A stretch of 64,000 nucleotides of DNA from Mucilaginibacter phyllosphaerae (GCF_004378255.1 NZ_SNQG01000001.1:1074169-1138168); one strand, 5' to 3'; shown: positions 19,679 to 28,954, counted from the stretch's first letter. Made by a program: numbers and translations. The notes: generated by a model from the letters alone, not told the origin.

Positions 19679-19708
19679 AAAGTCAAAATCCATTTGAATT
19701 TTGACTTT
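19679..19708 (-). terminator. Terminator of the gldKLMN operon
   Basis: AAAGTCAAAAT at 19679-19689 pairs with ATTTTGACTTT at 19698-19708. On the minus strand the hairpin is followed by a T-run. It lies 20 bp after the gldN stop codon. Confidence 0.75.
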
Positions 19709-19728
19709 AATTTTTTGAATTTATCGTG

Positions 19729-20703
19729 TTACTCGCCGTATTTCCATAGGTTGAGCTCGTAATCCAACAATGATTTTTTGATCCTGTCAGATTCGTACAG
19801 CTTATCTATTCCCTGTGCGTAATCGCGGATGCGTTCGTCCTTATCGTTAGATTGTTTTACAATGTAGCTGGTAAAGATGCGTTTTACAAAGCAATCGTCA
19901 AAACTAAGGCCGGTTGCATCGTTGTTACGGCTTACGGCCTCTTTAACTGCCAGTATCGGCCTTGCCTCGGGGAAGTAGATCCAGAAAGCGGGCTGGTAAT
20001 CCAGTTCTACCCCTGCTGCCTTTGGTTTGATCAGTGGTGCAATGCCGATGATGCGCGGCTCAAAAATAGAGCGCTGGCGGTCAAACACCCAATCTTCTTT
20101 GATACGGAATTTAATAACGCTATCCGGGTTAAATTCGCCGGCGCGCACTTCAGATCCTATTTTATTACCATCCTTATCAAACTTATCCACTACCGAGCTA
20201 TCGGCCATACGGCTGCGGGCCTGCCCGGACGTTAAGCGTTTTGAAAAGCTATCGCCGTTAGGATCGTCCTTTGATCCGCCGGTTGGGTCATAAGCGGTTA
20301 GTTCGCCTGCATCAATAGCAGCCATCAGCACATCTATTAACCTGCCCTTGGGCGATAAAAGATACTGGTTCATTTTCTCGCGCAGGTCAATTTCACGCCA
20401 TACACGTTTGGCAAACATCACGTCGGCCTCGCGCAGGTTGGCATAAGGGGTTACTTTAGCGCTTAAAATATTATTCTTTTTGTAATAACCGTCCATAGGG
20501 CGGTCAAAAGGTTTTAAGGTTTTTTTAGCAGTATCCCGCATGCCAAGCTCTACATTGCCGCCGCTGGTTGTGTTTTTCAACACAGATTGCGGTGCCGCAG
20601 CCGCTTTACGGGGCGCCGCCTTTTTGGTTGTTCTTTTGCGGTTTTGCGCAAAGGATGCGCTACAAACCAGGCAAAGTACTATGATCAAAAATCTTTTTTT
20701 CAT
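19729..20703 (-). CDS. gldN: Gliding motility / T9SS protein GldN
   Basis: A 324-residue periplasmic component (PorN in Porphyromonas) that works with GldK in the ring associated with the outer membrane. It has a signal peptide (MKKRFLIIVLCLVCSASFAQ) and a basic/Ala-rich linker, then the GldN domain with KVTPYANLREADVMFAKRVW, IDLREKMNQYL and KEDWVFDRQRS. It is the last gene of gldK-L-M-N, 7 bp after gldM. Confidence 0.92.
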   Translation of the reverse strand: MKKRFLIIVLCLVCSASFAQNRKRTTKKAAPRKAAAAPQSVLKNTTSGGNVELGMRDTAKKTLKPFDRPMDGYYKKNNILSAKVTPYANLREADVMFAKRVWREIDLREKMNQYLLSPKGRLIDVLMAAIDAGELTAYDPTGGSKDDPNGDSFSKRLTSGQARSRMADSSVVDKFDKDGNKIGSEVRAGEFNPDSVIKFRIKEDWVFDRQRSIFEPRIIGIAPLIKPKAAGVELDYQPAFWIYFPEARPILAVKEAVSRNNDATGLSFDDCFVKRIFTSYIVKQSNDKDERIRDYAQGIDKLYESDRIKKSLLDYELNLWKYGE

Positions 20704-20710
20704 AACCTTA

Positions 20711-22228
20711 TTAATTAGCCGATAACACTATAGCATCAAGCCCGCGTTGTGCACCATCGGGGCCAACAGCAACAATTTCTTTAAATACCACGGTAGAACC
20801 CGGCGTTACACCCGCCATTGCCGACCGCATGGCGCCGGTAAGTTCTGCACCGCTGGCAGAATTGATCACCGCATCCTGGCGTGGTTTTATTACGATCAGG
20901 GTAAACCTGGTTACGTTAAATTTAGCATCAAAATCAAAGTTATCCAGCTTGGCAAATAACTTATCCTGCGCGCGCAGGTTGGCCGCGCTGGTATTACCAC
21001 CGCTTTTGCCTGCAAACATCGGTTTAGGATCCGGGATACGTTTCACCCTAAACTCTGACGCGCCCAATACCATTCCCTTATCGCCGGTTACCGTAATTTT
21101 AGCGGTGCCTATTGCGTTTACGGTGGCGGTATAATGGCCTGCCGAACCGGTGATGGTACCACCGGTCATGCTAACTTTCATACTCTCTTTGGCAACACCC
21201 GGCGCCGAAACCGATAGCGGGTTTGGTACGCCGATATACAATACGTTCATCTTATCCGGAGAAACAACTGCCGATGGTTTTGCCACCATATAGCTGCCCG
21301 TAACCGGGTAAGCCTTTGGCGGCCCGTCTACCTGTTTAACCAGTAACTGACCTGTCCAGGTGCGCAAACCTTCGCCGCTTGCAGTGGTAGTGTAGGTACC
21401 TACACCGTTAGCTGTTGGTACAGATGACCCGCCTACCGTAATGGTAGGGTTAGAATTTTGATCATAAGCAGTTAAAAATATCTCGGCTTTGTATTGCTGG
21501 CCGGATAATACATAACTGGTGGGTGCCACGGCAACTGCCTTAAATTGGTTAAGAGTTACCTGTGCCTGGTCTACCTTGCCCAAAATCCTTTTCACCACTT
21601 CGTTCTCGGCATTTTTATTATCAGCCTGTATCTTAGCTAAGGTAGTTAAAACCGCACCTAACGGTATTCCCTCACCAAAATAACCCGTCTGGAAGGTTTT
21701 TGCCGGGTAACCGGGGCGCTTTGGCGGATCGTTAGCGTTTAATGAAAAGTTCACGTCTGCGCCGTCTTTACCTAAAAGCGATACCAGTTTAGCCTTGGTT
21801 TCTTCAATTTTTTGCTTTAATACATCGGCCTTTTTACCGTTTATCATCACTTCTGATGAAATATCAAGGCTTTCGCGGGCGTTTACATCATTTATTTCGG
21901 GGTTGATACCGCCGCCTTTTTCAACTAATTCTTTTTTTAGTTCTTCTATATATGCGTTAAGCTCGCCGGCAGTTTTACTTGCCTCTTTGGCATTTGCCAG
22001 TAATTTAGCTGCCTTTTCGGGCTGCTCTTTTAGTTTGGTTGCCTCGAATGCCGAATAGGTATTATCTAAACCGGTAGTAACATTTACGCGCGACTGATCT
22101 AAGCTGTTTGTGATATTTTTGAATGAATCCAGTAAACTATCCGGTACGTTTAGCGCTATAAGCCCTAATAATACCAGGTACAGGATACCTATCATTCGCT
22201 GTCTTGGGGTTTCTTTACCTCCGGCCAT
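20711..22228 (-). CDS. gldM: Gliding motility / T9SS motor protein GldM
   Basis: A 505-residue inner-membrane protein with one N-terminal helix (MIGILYLVLLGLIALNV) and a large periplasmic part of Ig-like domains. Together with GldL it forms the proton-driven motor powering T9SS and gliding. The N-terminal GGKETPRQRMIGILYLVLL is diagnostic. The C-terminal domain that contacts GldK/N begins around residue 410. It lies between gldL and gldN on the same strand. Confidence 0.95.
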   Translation of the reverse strand: MAGGKETPRQRMIGILYLVLLGLIALNVPDSLLDSFKNITNSLDQSRVNVTTGLDNTYSAFEATKLKEQPEKAAKLLANAKEASKTAGELNAYIEELKKELVEKGGGINPEINDVNARESLDISSEVMINGKKADVLKQKIEETKAKLVSLLGKDGADVNFSLNANDPPKRPGYPAKTFQTGYFGEGIPLGAVLTTLAKIQADNKNAENEVVKRILGKVDQAQVTLNQFKAVAVAPTSYVLSGQQYKAEIFLTAYDQNSNPTITVGGSSVPTANGVGTYTTTASGEGLRTWTGQLLVKQVDGPPKAYPVTGSYMVAKPSAVVSPDKMNVLYIGVPNPLSVSAPGVAKESMKVSMTGGTITGSAGHYTATVNAIGTAKITVTGDKGMVLGASEFRVKRIPDPKPMFAGKSGGNTSAANLRAQDKLFAKLDNFDFDAKFNVTRFTLIVIKPRQDAVINSASGAELTGAMRSAMAGVTPGSTVVFKEIVAVGPDGAQRGLDAIVLSAN

Positions 22229-22265
22229 GCTCTATATTATTCTTTATGCCTTGTTAAAATAATTA

Positions 22266-23084
22266 TTAATTAACGCGAGGTTGATTCATAGCTGTAAGCA
22301 TGTTACCATACACCGAATTTAACGATGCCAGGTTTTTAGCTAAACGGCCAACTTCTTCTTTAAACTGTTTAGAATCATCTAACGATTCGTTAAAGTTATT
22401 CATCGTTAACGACAGGTTTTTGTAGAAGCTGTTCATTGCTTTTAAATGCGCGCTTGAATCCTGCAGTTCCAGTTCGTACACGGCGTTTAACGACGACAGG
22501 TTTTTAGCCAGGTTCGTCACCTGGTCATGATATGCTTTTGAATCTACATTGGTGTTAGCCATCTCGTTTAAGTTGGCAGATGCTTTTTCAAATGCAACGC
22601 TTAAGCCATCGTAGCTTGCGGTTGCCTGTTTTACCTTGTTGGTAAATGCAATGGTAGCATCGCCGGCATCGGTAACGCGCGATATGGCGTTAACCTTATC
22701 GCCAAATGTACGCAGGCCTTCGCCCAGGCTGCCGATAAGTTCGGGCCCTATTTTGGCATCTTCCAGCATTTTATCTAAAGCTGCAGTGTTAGAAAAGCCT
22801 GTTGTTACAGCGGCAGCTGCCGGCCTTGCTGATGCTTTAGGCAATTCGCCATTAAAATCTTCGTTAAGTTCAGGATAAGCACGGGTCCAATCCACATCCT
22901 TCTCTTCTCTTTGTAAACCCAGGATAAAAAATAATACCGCTTCGGCGCCTAATCCAAGTGTGATAAATTCTGAAGCGAATTTCCAGTGTTGAATTTTAAA
23001 CAGAAGCCCGATGATCACAACGGTTGCACCAAGTGATATAATATTACCAATTCCAAAAGGTTTCTTTTTTCCAGTTCCAGCCAT
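22266..23084 (-). CDS. gldL: Gliding motility / T9SS motor protein GldL
   Basis: 272 residues from the ATG at 23082-23084 (MAGTGKKKPFGIGNIISLGA); a longer frame reaching into gldK is not credible because the MAGTGKK start is typical. Two membrane helices (about residues 12-30 and 38-57) carry the conserved WKFASE...GLGAEAVLFFILGL pair of the motor's cytoplasmic-side ring. The rest is cytoplasmic helical. It forms a pentamer around a GldM dimer in known structures. Confidence 0.95.
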   Translation of the reverse strand: MAGTGKKKPFGIGNIISLGATVVIIGLLFKIQHWKFASEFITLGLGAEAVLFFILGLQREEKDVDWTRAYPELNEDFNGELPKASARPAAAAVTTGFSNTAALDKMLEDAKIGPELIGSLGEGLRTFGDKVNAISRVTDAGDATIAFTNKVKQATASYDGLSVAFEKASANLNEMANTNVDSKAYHDQVTNLAKNLSSLNAVYELELQDSSAHLKAMNSFYKNLSLTMNNFNESLDDSKQFKEEVGRLAKNLASLNSVYGNMLTAMNQPRVN

Positions 23085-23140
23085 AAACTTTAGTAAGTGT
23101 GTTTTATTAGTATAATTTGTTTTGTTGTTTCTTTTTGAGA

Positions 23141-24463
23141 TTAACGTCTGTCGTGAAGATCGCGACCCAGGAACGGTGTTACACAACGGAACCCAATGTA
23201 TGATTTTGAGGTGTCCTGATACTCGAATGTACGTGTAGAATTTTGCAGAAAATAGCCGATATCTTTCCATGAACCACCGCGTACCACTTTACGTTTCAGC
23301 ACTTCGGGGTCGCTGGCTTTGGCTTCGTAATTAAAGGTTGGCGCCAGATCATGCACAAAGGTAGATGCCGACTCGTCATAAGCAGATAAGGTCCACTCGG
23401 ATACGTTACCCGCCATATTATACAACCCAAAATCATTAGGGAAGTATGACCGTACGTTAACCGTGTAAGCACCACCGTCATCTGTATAATTACCGCGGCC
23501 GGGTTTAAAGTTGGCCATTAAGCAGCCTTTTGCATTTTTAATATAAGGGCCGCCCCAGGGGTAATCTGTACCTACCCTGCCACCGCGCGCAGCGTATTCA
23601 AACTCGGCCTCGTTAGGCAAAGTAAAAGGCTGATTGGGCGGTAGTTTGCGTTTAAATTTCGCAGCCTCGTTTAAGCGGGTGCGCCATGCGGTGAACGCCC
23701 TTGCCTGGCGCCAGGTAACCCCCACTACCGGGTAATTACGATATGCCGGGTGAGAGAAGTAGCCTTCTACCATCGGCTCGTTGGCCGCGTACGAAAAATC
23801 GTTGAGCCAAACCAGGGTATCCGGGTAAACGGCCACGGTATCGCGCAGGATGAAATCCGAGCGCCTTTTAGTTTTATCATTACGATAGTTTGATGCATCG
23901 CGCAGGGTAAACATGGCATAGTTATATTTCAACATGCGCACATCTATCTCGTTACGGTCAAAAACCCGATCATCGCCCTGGTAATACATGCCCTGCAATT
24001 TTTGCTGATTTGCCGAAGCGCCTTTACCACGGGTGCTGAACACGCCGTTTTTGGCCACATACTCCCAGTTGATATACTTACGGCCGTTTGCATCGGCAGC
24101 TGCGCCTTTTTTAGGCTGGTAGTAGTATTTAGGGTCGTTTAAATAGTTGCTGATGGCAATAGAATCGCGCACCCAGAATACAAACTGTTTGTATTTAGAG
24201 TTTGAGATCTCTGTTTCGTCCATAAAGAACGGGGCTACGGTAACCTGTTTGGTTTGGGCGGTTTGGGCAAAGGTTACATCCTGGTCTGTCTGGCCCATTA
24301 AAAAAGTACCTCCTTTAATGTAAACCATGTTTAACGGAGTGGTTGCCCTGAAAGAACGCTGCCTCACTCCTACCACCTCGCCACTATTGTTACCGCCGCC
24401 TATACCGCATCCGGTTAAAATAGTACCACTCAAAATTATTATCAGAAAGTAAACTTGTTTCAT
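23141..24463 (-). CDS. gldK: Gliding motility / T9SS lipoprotein GldK
   Basis: A 440-residue lipoprotein with lipobox ILTGC (Cys19). The body has the formylglycine-generating-enzyme/SUMF fold: NMVYIKGGTFLMGQ, FFMDETEISNSKYKQF, PVVGVTWRQARAFTAW, AGNVSEWTLS and GGSWKDIGYFLQNSTR. GldK (PorK) forms a periplasmic ring with GldN. It is the first gene of the operon, with a 56-bp gap to gldL. The end IGFRCVTPFLGRD is typical. Confidence 0.95.
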   Translation of the reverse strand: MKQVYFLIIILSGTILTGCGIGGGNNSGEVVGVRQRSFRATTPLNMVYIKGGTFLMGQTDQDVTFAQTAQTKQVTVAPFFMDETEISNSKYKQFVFWVRDSIAISNYLNDPKYYYQPKKGAAADANGRKYINWEYVAKNGVFSTRGKGASANQQKLQGMYYQGDDRVFDRNEIDVRMLKYNYAMFTLRDASNYRNDKTKRRSDFILRDTVAVYPDTLVWLNDFSYAANEPMVEGYFSHPAYRNYPVVGVTWRQARAFTAWRTRLNEAAKFKRKLPPNQPFTLPNEAEFEYAARGGRVGTDYPWGGPYIKNAKGCLMANFKPGRGNYTDDGGAYTVNVRSYFPNDFGLYNMAGNVSEWTLSAYDESASTFVHDLAPTFNYEAKASDPEVLKRKVVRGGSWKDIGYFLQNSTRTFEYQDTSKSYIGFRCVTPFLGRDLHDRR

Positions 24464-24633
24464 TTTTTATTCAAAATCAATAATAATGCTATCAATTTAC
24501 GCAACAGAACGCACCTTCGAATATATCACTTTTACACTTACTAAACCCAAAAAATGTTTTTTTTAATCTAACAATCAGTGTTATCTGTTTAAAAAAGCAC
24601 TTATTTAAGGATCATGTAACTAAGCCAGCACGA

Positions 24634-24641
24634 CAAAAGTA
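24634..24641 (-). promoter_or_regulatory. Candidate -7 element (TACTTTTG) upstream of gldK
   Basis: On the minus strand TACTTTTG matches TAnnTTTG. It would give a leader of about 165 nt before gldK. No clear -33 TTG is visible at the expected distance. Confidence 0.35.
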
Positions 24642-24669
24642 TTCTGCTATTAAAATAAATACTTTCACC

Positions 24670-24685
24670 GTTATACGCGTATAAC
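24670..24685. promoter_or_regulatory. Perfect 16-bp palindrome upstream of the gld operon
   Basis: GTTATACG is followed directly by its complement CGTATAAC. It lies about 29 bp upstream of the candidate gldK -7 element, where a dimeric regulator could bind. No cognate regulator is evident nearby. Confidence 0.4.
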
Positions 24686-24721
24686 TTAAGAATGTTGCAA
24701 TAGAGCAACAGTTAAAGTGAA

Positions 24722-25486
24722 TTATTTATTAACCTGCTTTACGTACTGGTCTATAGCCATGGTCATGGAGGGGGCGCCGGGCGTTGGGGCGGGTATATCC
24801 AGTATCAAACCGGCATCTAAAACGGCCTTATGGGTTGTAGCCCCAAATGCGGCGATACGGGTGTTGTTCTGCTTAAAATCAGGAAAGTTTTTGTATAACG
24901 ACTGGATACTGGACGGGCTGAAGAAGGCGATAACATCGTAAAAAACCTCGGCCAGGTCGCTCAGGTCGCTGCATACGGTACGAAATAATACTGCGGGGGT
25001 AAAGTTATAGCCATTATCCAGCAAAAACTTCTGCGTTTCTTCGGCAGCTACGTCAGAGCATGGGTAAAGAAACTTCTCGGCAGAGTGTTTTTTCAATACC
25101 TCGGCCAGGTCGGCAGCGGTTTGTTTACCAAAAAATATTTTACGCTTACGGTACTGAATATATTTTTGCAGGTACAGGGCAATGGTTTCAGACAGGCAGA
25201 AGTACTTCATTTCTACAGGTACCTCGAAACGCATCTCTTCGCAAATGCGGAAAAAATGGTCGGCAGAGTTACGGCTGGTGAAGATCACAGCAGTAAAATC
25301 GCCCAGGTTTATTTTTTCTTTACGAAAATCCTTGGCGGGCACCCCTTCAACATGAATAAACGACCTGAAATCAATTTTTAAATTTAGCTTTTTAGCTAAC
25401 TCAGCATAAGGATTTTTATCATTCTCAGGTTTTGGCAGCGTAACTAAAATACTCTTAACCTTTTTCTTTCTATCTTCCAATGCCAT
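24722..25486 (-). CDS. hemD: Uroporphyrinogen-III synthase
   Basis: A 254-residue two-domain cytoplasmic enzyme closing hydroxymethylbilane to uroporphyrinogen III in haem biosynthesis. The pattern AVIFTSRNSADHFF, YFCLSETIALYLQ, FLYPCSDVAAEE, VIAFFSPSSIQSLY and IAAFGATTHKAVLDAG is characteristic of the divergent HemD family of Bacteroidota. It follows the DUF4271 gene with an 8-bp gap, a pairing commonly seen in this phylum. Confidence 0.88.
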   Translation of the reverse strand: MALEDRKKKVKSILVTLPKPENDKNPYAELAKKLNLKIDFRSFIHVEGVPAKDFRKEKINLGDFTAVIFTSRNSADHFFRICEEMRFEVPVEMKYFCLSETIALYLQKYIQYRKRKIFFGKQTAADLAEVLKKHSAEKFLYPCSDVAAEETQKFLLDNGYNFTPAVLFRTVCSDLSDLAEVFYDVIAFFSPSSIQSLYKNFPDFKQNNTRIAAFGATTHKAVLDAGLILDIPAPTPGAPSMTMAIDQYVKQVNK

Positions 25487-25494
25487 ATATAATC

Positions 25495-26481
25495 TTACCT
25501 AAATCCTATATTAAGTGCCTTAATCAATATTAATATGGGGCAAATTTCAAGGGCACAAAGATAGATAAATAAATAAAATTTATGAAATCGAAAATTTGAA
25601 ATAATACTTACGCTGCTGCGCAGATATTGCCATATAAATATAACAACAACTAAAAGTAAAGTTATTGCCAGTAAAAAAGGGATAAACTGATCGGCTATCA
25701 GGCTAAAACACAGCGCTATGGGTAAAAAAACAAAGGTGATATTAAAATAGGTAAGCGATAGGGCCGAGATGTATTCGCTTACCAGTTTATTGATATCAAA
25801 CACAAAACCTAAAAACTTAAGCACCAGAAATTTGCTTGCAAAAAGCGTGATAATAACAAACGATAGGGTAATAAAAAGCTGGAAACCCGCAATAGTATAA
25901 TATACTTTGTAATAACCGGTGGTAAGCAAGTATAAAAACAAGCCGCAGGTAAACCCAAACAGCAGGAACAAGCCGGCAAACGTCCAGAAGTTGATGGGGC
26001 TATCCTCCTTACCGGCCTGGCTTACGGTTTTACGGTTGTAAAAGGATTGAAAAACGTTGCTCATATCCTTACTGGAGAATATGTTTAACCCCGATGCAAA
26101 AAGCATTAGGGCAATAATAATGGCTATTACCCAAACATCGCGCGAGGGCCTGGCGTGGCCGTATCCCTGCATGCTTTTAGTTTTTGATGACAGGCCGAGA
26201 TACAGGTCGCCTTTGTATGTATTTGCCTTTAATATGCTATCAACAAAAATATTGGGGCGGTTGGGGTTTGGGGCAACTATATAAACTTTGCCCAATGAAT
26301 CTGACACGAACTGCTCACGGCTGGCCGCAGCATGCGCTACCGAATCTAAAAAAGGCATTGGCCCTTTGTAGCGGGGGCGCAGCGGCATGCTGTCTGCAGC
26401 GGTTTGCACGGTATCTGCCTGTGCATAAGCAGTAGTATAGCCTGTGGCAAGCATCCATAAAAAGCAAATAAACCAGCGCAT
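25495..26481 (-). CDS. DUF4271 membrane protein
   Basis: A 328-residue protein with a signal peptide, a short exported segment (SKTKSMQGYGHARPSRDVW) and about seven membrane helices in the C-terminal two thirds, matching the DUF4271 family. The function is unknown. Its conserved location directly before hemD suggests a link to haem biosynthesis or the envelope (inference). A TAAATTTG element lies 21 bp upstream. Confidence 0.8.
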   Translation of the reverse strand: MRWFICFLWMLATGYTTAYAQADTVQTAADSMPLRPRYKGPMPFLDSVAHAAASREQFVSDSLGKVYIVAPNPNRPNIFVDSILKANTYKGDLYLGLSSKTKSMQGYGHARPSRDVWVIAIIIALMLFASGLNIFSSKDMSNVFQSFYNRKTVSQAGKEDSPINFWTFAGLFLLFGFTCGLFLYLLTTGYYKVYYTIAGFQLFITLSFVIITLFASKFLVLKFLGFVFDINKLVSEYISALSLTYFNITFVFLPIALCFSLIADQFIPFLLAITLLLVVVIFIWQYLRSSVSIISNFRFHKFYLFIYLCALEICPILILIKALNIGFR

Positions 26482-26502
26482 GTATCAAAACCGTATAAGC
26501 CG

Positions 26503-26510
26503 CAAATTTA
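26503..26510 (-). promoter_or_regulatory. Candidate -7 element (TAAATTTG) for DUF4271-hemD
   Basis: Minus-strand TAAATTTG fits TAnnTTTG and ends 21 bp before the DUF4271 ATG. The -33 element is not clear. Confidence 0.45.
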
Positions 26511-26587
26511 CCTTATTTATGGCACTTATAATAAGCGTTAACTTATTTATACTGGTTTAATTGAATTAATATCCTGATTTTTGCCCT

Positions 26588-27709
26588 ATGGCCGGTATCT
26601 ACATCCACATCCCGTTTTGCAAGCAAGCCTGCCATTATTGCGATTTCCATTTCAGTACATCTGCAAAATATAAAGATGAGATGGTTGATGCACTGGTTAA
26701 AGAGGTTAGCCTGCAAAAAGGCTATCTGGGTAATGAAACGGTGGAGACCATTTATTTTGGTGGGGGCACACCTTCGGTACTTTCTGCCGACGAGATCATC
26801 CGTATCATCAATACCATAACCGAGTTGCACACCGTTACCGCAGATGCCGAAATTACCCTGGAAGCTAACCCGGATGACCTGGACCGGCAAAAGATAAACG
26901 CTTTAAGGCATACGCCGGTTAACCGCTTCAGCATCGGCATCCAGTCATTTTTTGATGAGGACCTGCAATGGATGAACCGCGTGCACCGGGCAAAAGAGGC
27001 GGAGGCATCGATAAAACGCGCACAGGATGCCGGGTTTGAAAACATTACTGCCGACCTGATTTATGGCTACCCGCTGCTTACCGATACCAAATGGAAGCAA
27101 AACCTGTACAAAATTTTTGAACTGGGCATCCCCCACATATCCGCCTATAGCATGACGGTTGAGCCGCAAACGGCGCTGGCAGCCTTTATCAGCAAAAAAA
27201 AGCAGGCGCCCATGAACGAGGGCCAGAGCGCCAACCAGTTTAACCTGATGCTGGATGCCATGCAAAGCAACGGGTTTGAACAGTACGAGATCTCTAACTT
27301 TTGCCGGCCCGGCCATTACTCGCGCCATAACTCCAACTACTGGCGTGGCGTTAAGTACCTGGGTATCGGCCCATCGGCACACTCTTTTAACGGCGATAAC
27401 CGGCAATGGAATATAGCCAACAATGCTAAATACATCAGCAGTGTAAATCTTAACACCATACCCGCCGAAATTGAAATACTGACAGAAACCAACCGCCTGA
27501 ACGAATACATCATGACCGCGTTGCGCACCATCTGGGGGCTTGATCTGGATAAGCTTAACAGCATAGCACCCGGCGCCTCAAACGAGGTTTTAAAAGCCGC
27601 CAAGCCTTATTTTGAGGACGGCAGCCTTTTGCAAAACGATCATATTTTAACACTCAGCCCTAAGGGTAAGTTATATGCCGATATAATAACTTCTAATATT
27701 TTCTTTTAA
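26588..27709 (+). CDS. hemW: Radical SAM haem chaperone HemW
   Basis: A 373-residue protein. The start MAGIYIHIPFCKQACHYCDFHF contains the CxxxCxxC cluster motif plus the extra Cys typical of HemW/HemN-like proteins. GGGTPS, LEANPDDL, RFSIGIQSF and the tail domain (NEYIMTALRTIWGLDL) follow. HemW binds haem and delivers it to respiratory enzymes; it lacks coproporphyrinogen oxidase activity in studied cases. It is divergent from DUF4271-hemD, which suits a haem-related neighbourhood. Confidence 0.93.
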   Translation: MAGIYIHIPFCKQACHYCDFHFSTSAKYKDEMVDALVKEVSLQKGYLGNETVETIYFGGGTPSVLSADEIIRIINTITELHTVTADAEITLEANPDDLDRQKINALRHTPVNRFSIGIQSFFDEDLQWMNRVHRAKEAEASIKRAQDAGFENITADLIYGYPLLTDTKWKQNLYKIFELGIPHISAYSMTVEPQTALAAFISKKKQAPMNEGQSANQFNLMLDAMQSNGFEQYEISNFCRPGHYSRHNSNYWRGVKYLGIGPSAHSFNGDNRQWNIANNAKYISSVNLNTIPAEIEILTETNRLNEYIMTALRTIWGLDLDKLNSIAPGASNEVLKAAKPYFEDGSLLQNDHILTLSPKGKLYADIITSNIFF

Positions 27710-27752
27710 CGAATATTAATTGCAATTTGCATTTAACAAACTAACCAATTAT

Positions 27753-27962
27753 ATGAAAAATCTAAATTTAAAGAAAAATCAACTAACCAGAAGTGAACTT
27801 AAAACAGTTTTAGGTGGCAAAGAACAATTACCTAATTATAATTGGGTTTGCGCTTGTAATAACAACCAAGCTTACACAGTGGATGGCGTTTCTGCAACTT
27901 ATGCTTTAGCAACTATCGACACTTATTGCGGTGACGGCGGTGGTTATTGCAGACCCTATTAA
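27753..27962 (+). CDS. Double-glycine leader peptide (natural-product precursor-like)
   Basis: 69 residues from the ATG at 27753. The leader contains KKNQLTRSELKTVLGG, a double-glycine cleavage motif, matching GG-leader 'natural product precursor' peptides of Bacteroidota. The predicted core after GG is about 46 residues, rich in Asn/Tyr/Gly, with Cys in VCACNN, YCGDGGG and YCRPY (four in all). Such leaders are normally cut by C39-peptidase ABC transporters. No transporter or maturase lies next to it, so it is an orphan. HemW upstream is a haem protein and not a likely maturase. A strong terminator follows. Confidence 0.7.
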   Translation: MKNLNLKKNQLTRSELKTVLGGKEQLPNYNWVCACNNNQAYTVDGVSATYALATIDTYCGDGGGYCRPY

Positions 27963-27975
27963 TATTGCTGTTATT

Positions 27976-28012
27976 TTAATTTAGGGATTATAAATCCCTA
28001 AATTAATTTTTT
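27976..28012 (+). terminator. Intrinsic terminator after the GG peptide gene
   Basis: TTAATTTAGGGATT (27976-27989) pairs perfectly with AATCCCTAAATTAA (27993-28006) around a 3-nt loop and is followed by six T. Confidence 0.88.
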
Positions 28013-28198
28013 AAATGCATTATCCGTATTAAATTACGGCTCTCATTTATTATCACTCCTGCCCAGATTTAATATACTTCTTAAATTCCTATAAGAAGAT
28101 CAACTATAGCGTTTGGTTGTTTGAAATATGGCATCCGGCAAAACCGCCTGCGGCGTAAAGGCGTATCTGCTATAACAAATAAAACATACCTAAGAAAC

Positions 28199-28747
28199 AT
28201 GAAAAAATTAATTATCGCGGCGTTTGCTTTAGCAGCTATTGCAATAGCCCCTAACACTTACGCCCAAACTAAAATGGTTGGCGGTGCAGCAATGTATCCA
28301 ACAAAAAACATTGTAGAAAACGCCGTAAATTCAAAAGACCATACCATACTGGTAGAGGCAGTTAAAGCTGCAGGTTTGGTAGAAACCCTGCAATCTGCAG
28401 GCCCGTTCACTGTGTTTGCACCAACTAACGAGGCATTTAACAAATTGCCAAAAGGCACTGTAGAAACTTTGGTAAAACCAGAGAACAAAGCAACCTTAAC
28501 TAAAATTTTAACTTACCATGTTGTAGCAGGTAAAGTTAGCGCTGCAGATTTAATGGCAAAAATTAAAGCCGGTAAAGGTACTGCCGAATTAACTACCGTT
28601 AGCGGTGGCGTTTTAAAAGCCATGGCAAAAGGCGGCAAAATTTATTTAGTTGACGAAAAAGGCGGCAAAAGCTGGGTAACCATTGCCGATGTTAACCAAA
28701 GCAACGGCGTAATACACGTAGTAAATACTGTATTAATGCCAAATTAG
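28199..28747 (+). CDS. Secreted fasciclin-domain protein
   Basis: 182 residues from the ATG at 28199 (an upstream TTG frame is unlikely because the signal peptide begins here, MKKLIIAAFALAAIAI). A single FAS1 domain follows: the H1 region GPFTVFAPTNEAFNKLPKGTVE and H2 region NGVIHVVNTVLMP, plus KILTYHVVAGK. FAS1 proteins are exported and mediate adhesion or surface functions. It is transcribed alone with its own terminator. Confidence 0.9.
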   Translation: MKKLIIAAFALAAIAIAPNTYAQTKMVGGAAMYPTKNIVENAVNSKDHTILVEAVKAAGLVETLQSAGPFTVFAPTNEAFNKLPKGTVETLVKPENKATLTKILTYHVVAGKVSAADLMAKIKAGKGTAELTTVSGGVLKAMAKGGKIYLVDEKGGKSWVTIADVNQSNGVIHVVNTVLMPN

Positions 28748-28837
28748 TCGGTTAATAGTTGGCAGTAGCAAAATGTGAGTGAGTGTGATGAGTACTGCAC
28801 TGCCAACTAAAAACTGAAAACTTTTATACTACCTGTT

Positions 28838-28872
28838 AAACCCGGTTGCAAAAGCGCCGGGTTTGTTTTTTT
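28838..28872 (+). terminator. Intrinsic terminator after the fasciclin gene
   Basis: AAACCCGG (28838-28845) pairs with CCGGGTTT (28857-28864), followed by G and a T-run. Confidence 0.8.
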
Positions 28873-28925
28873 GTCAAAAAAATAGCACAAATAGATTTTT
28901 AAATGTTATGCCTGTGTTAAAAAAT

Positions 28926-28933
28926 TAATTTTG
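28926..28933 (+). promoter_or_regulatory. Candidate -7 element (TAATTTTG) for the first cupin gene
   Basis: TAATTTTG fits TAnnTTTG and ends 21 bp before the ATG at 28955. This supports the ATG start over a TTG inside the element. Confidence 0.5.
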
Positions 28934-28954
28934 CACAGAATAGGAATATATACC

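Noticed and set aside
22266..23270. Longer gldL reading frame starting inside gldK
   Set aside because: The family N-terminus MAGTGKK begins at 23084, and the extra residues are the antiparallel-free overlap of gldK coding sequence.
26588..27962. HemW as a radical-SAM maturase of the adjacent GG peptide
   Set aside because: The protein has all hallmarks of HemW, lacks a SPASM domain, and its haem-related neighbours explain its presence.
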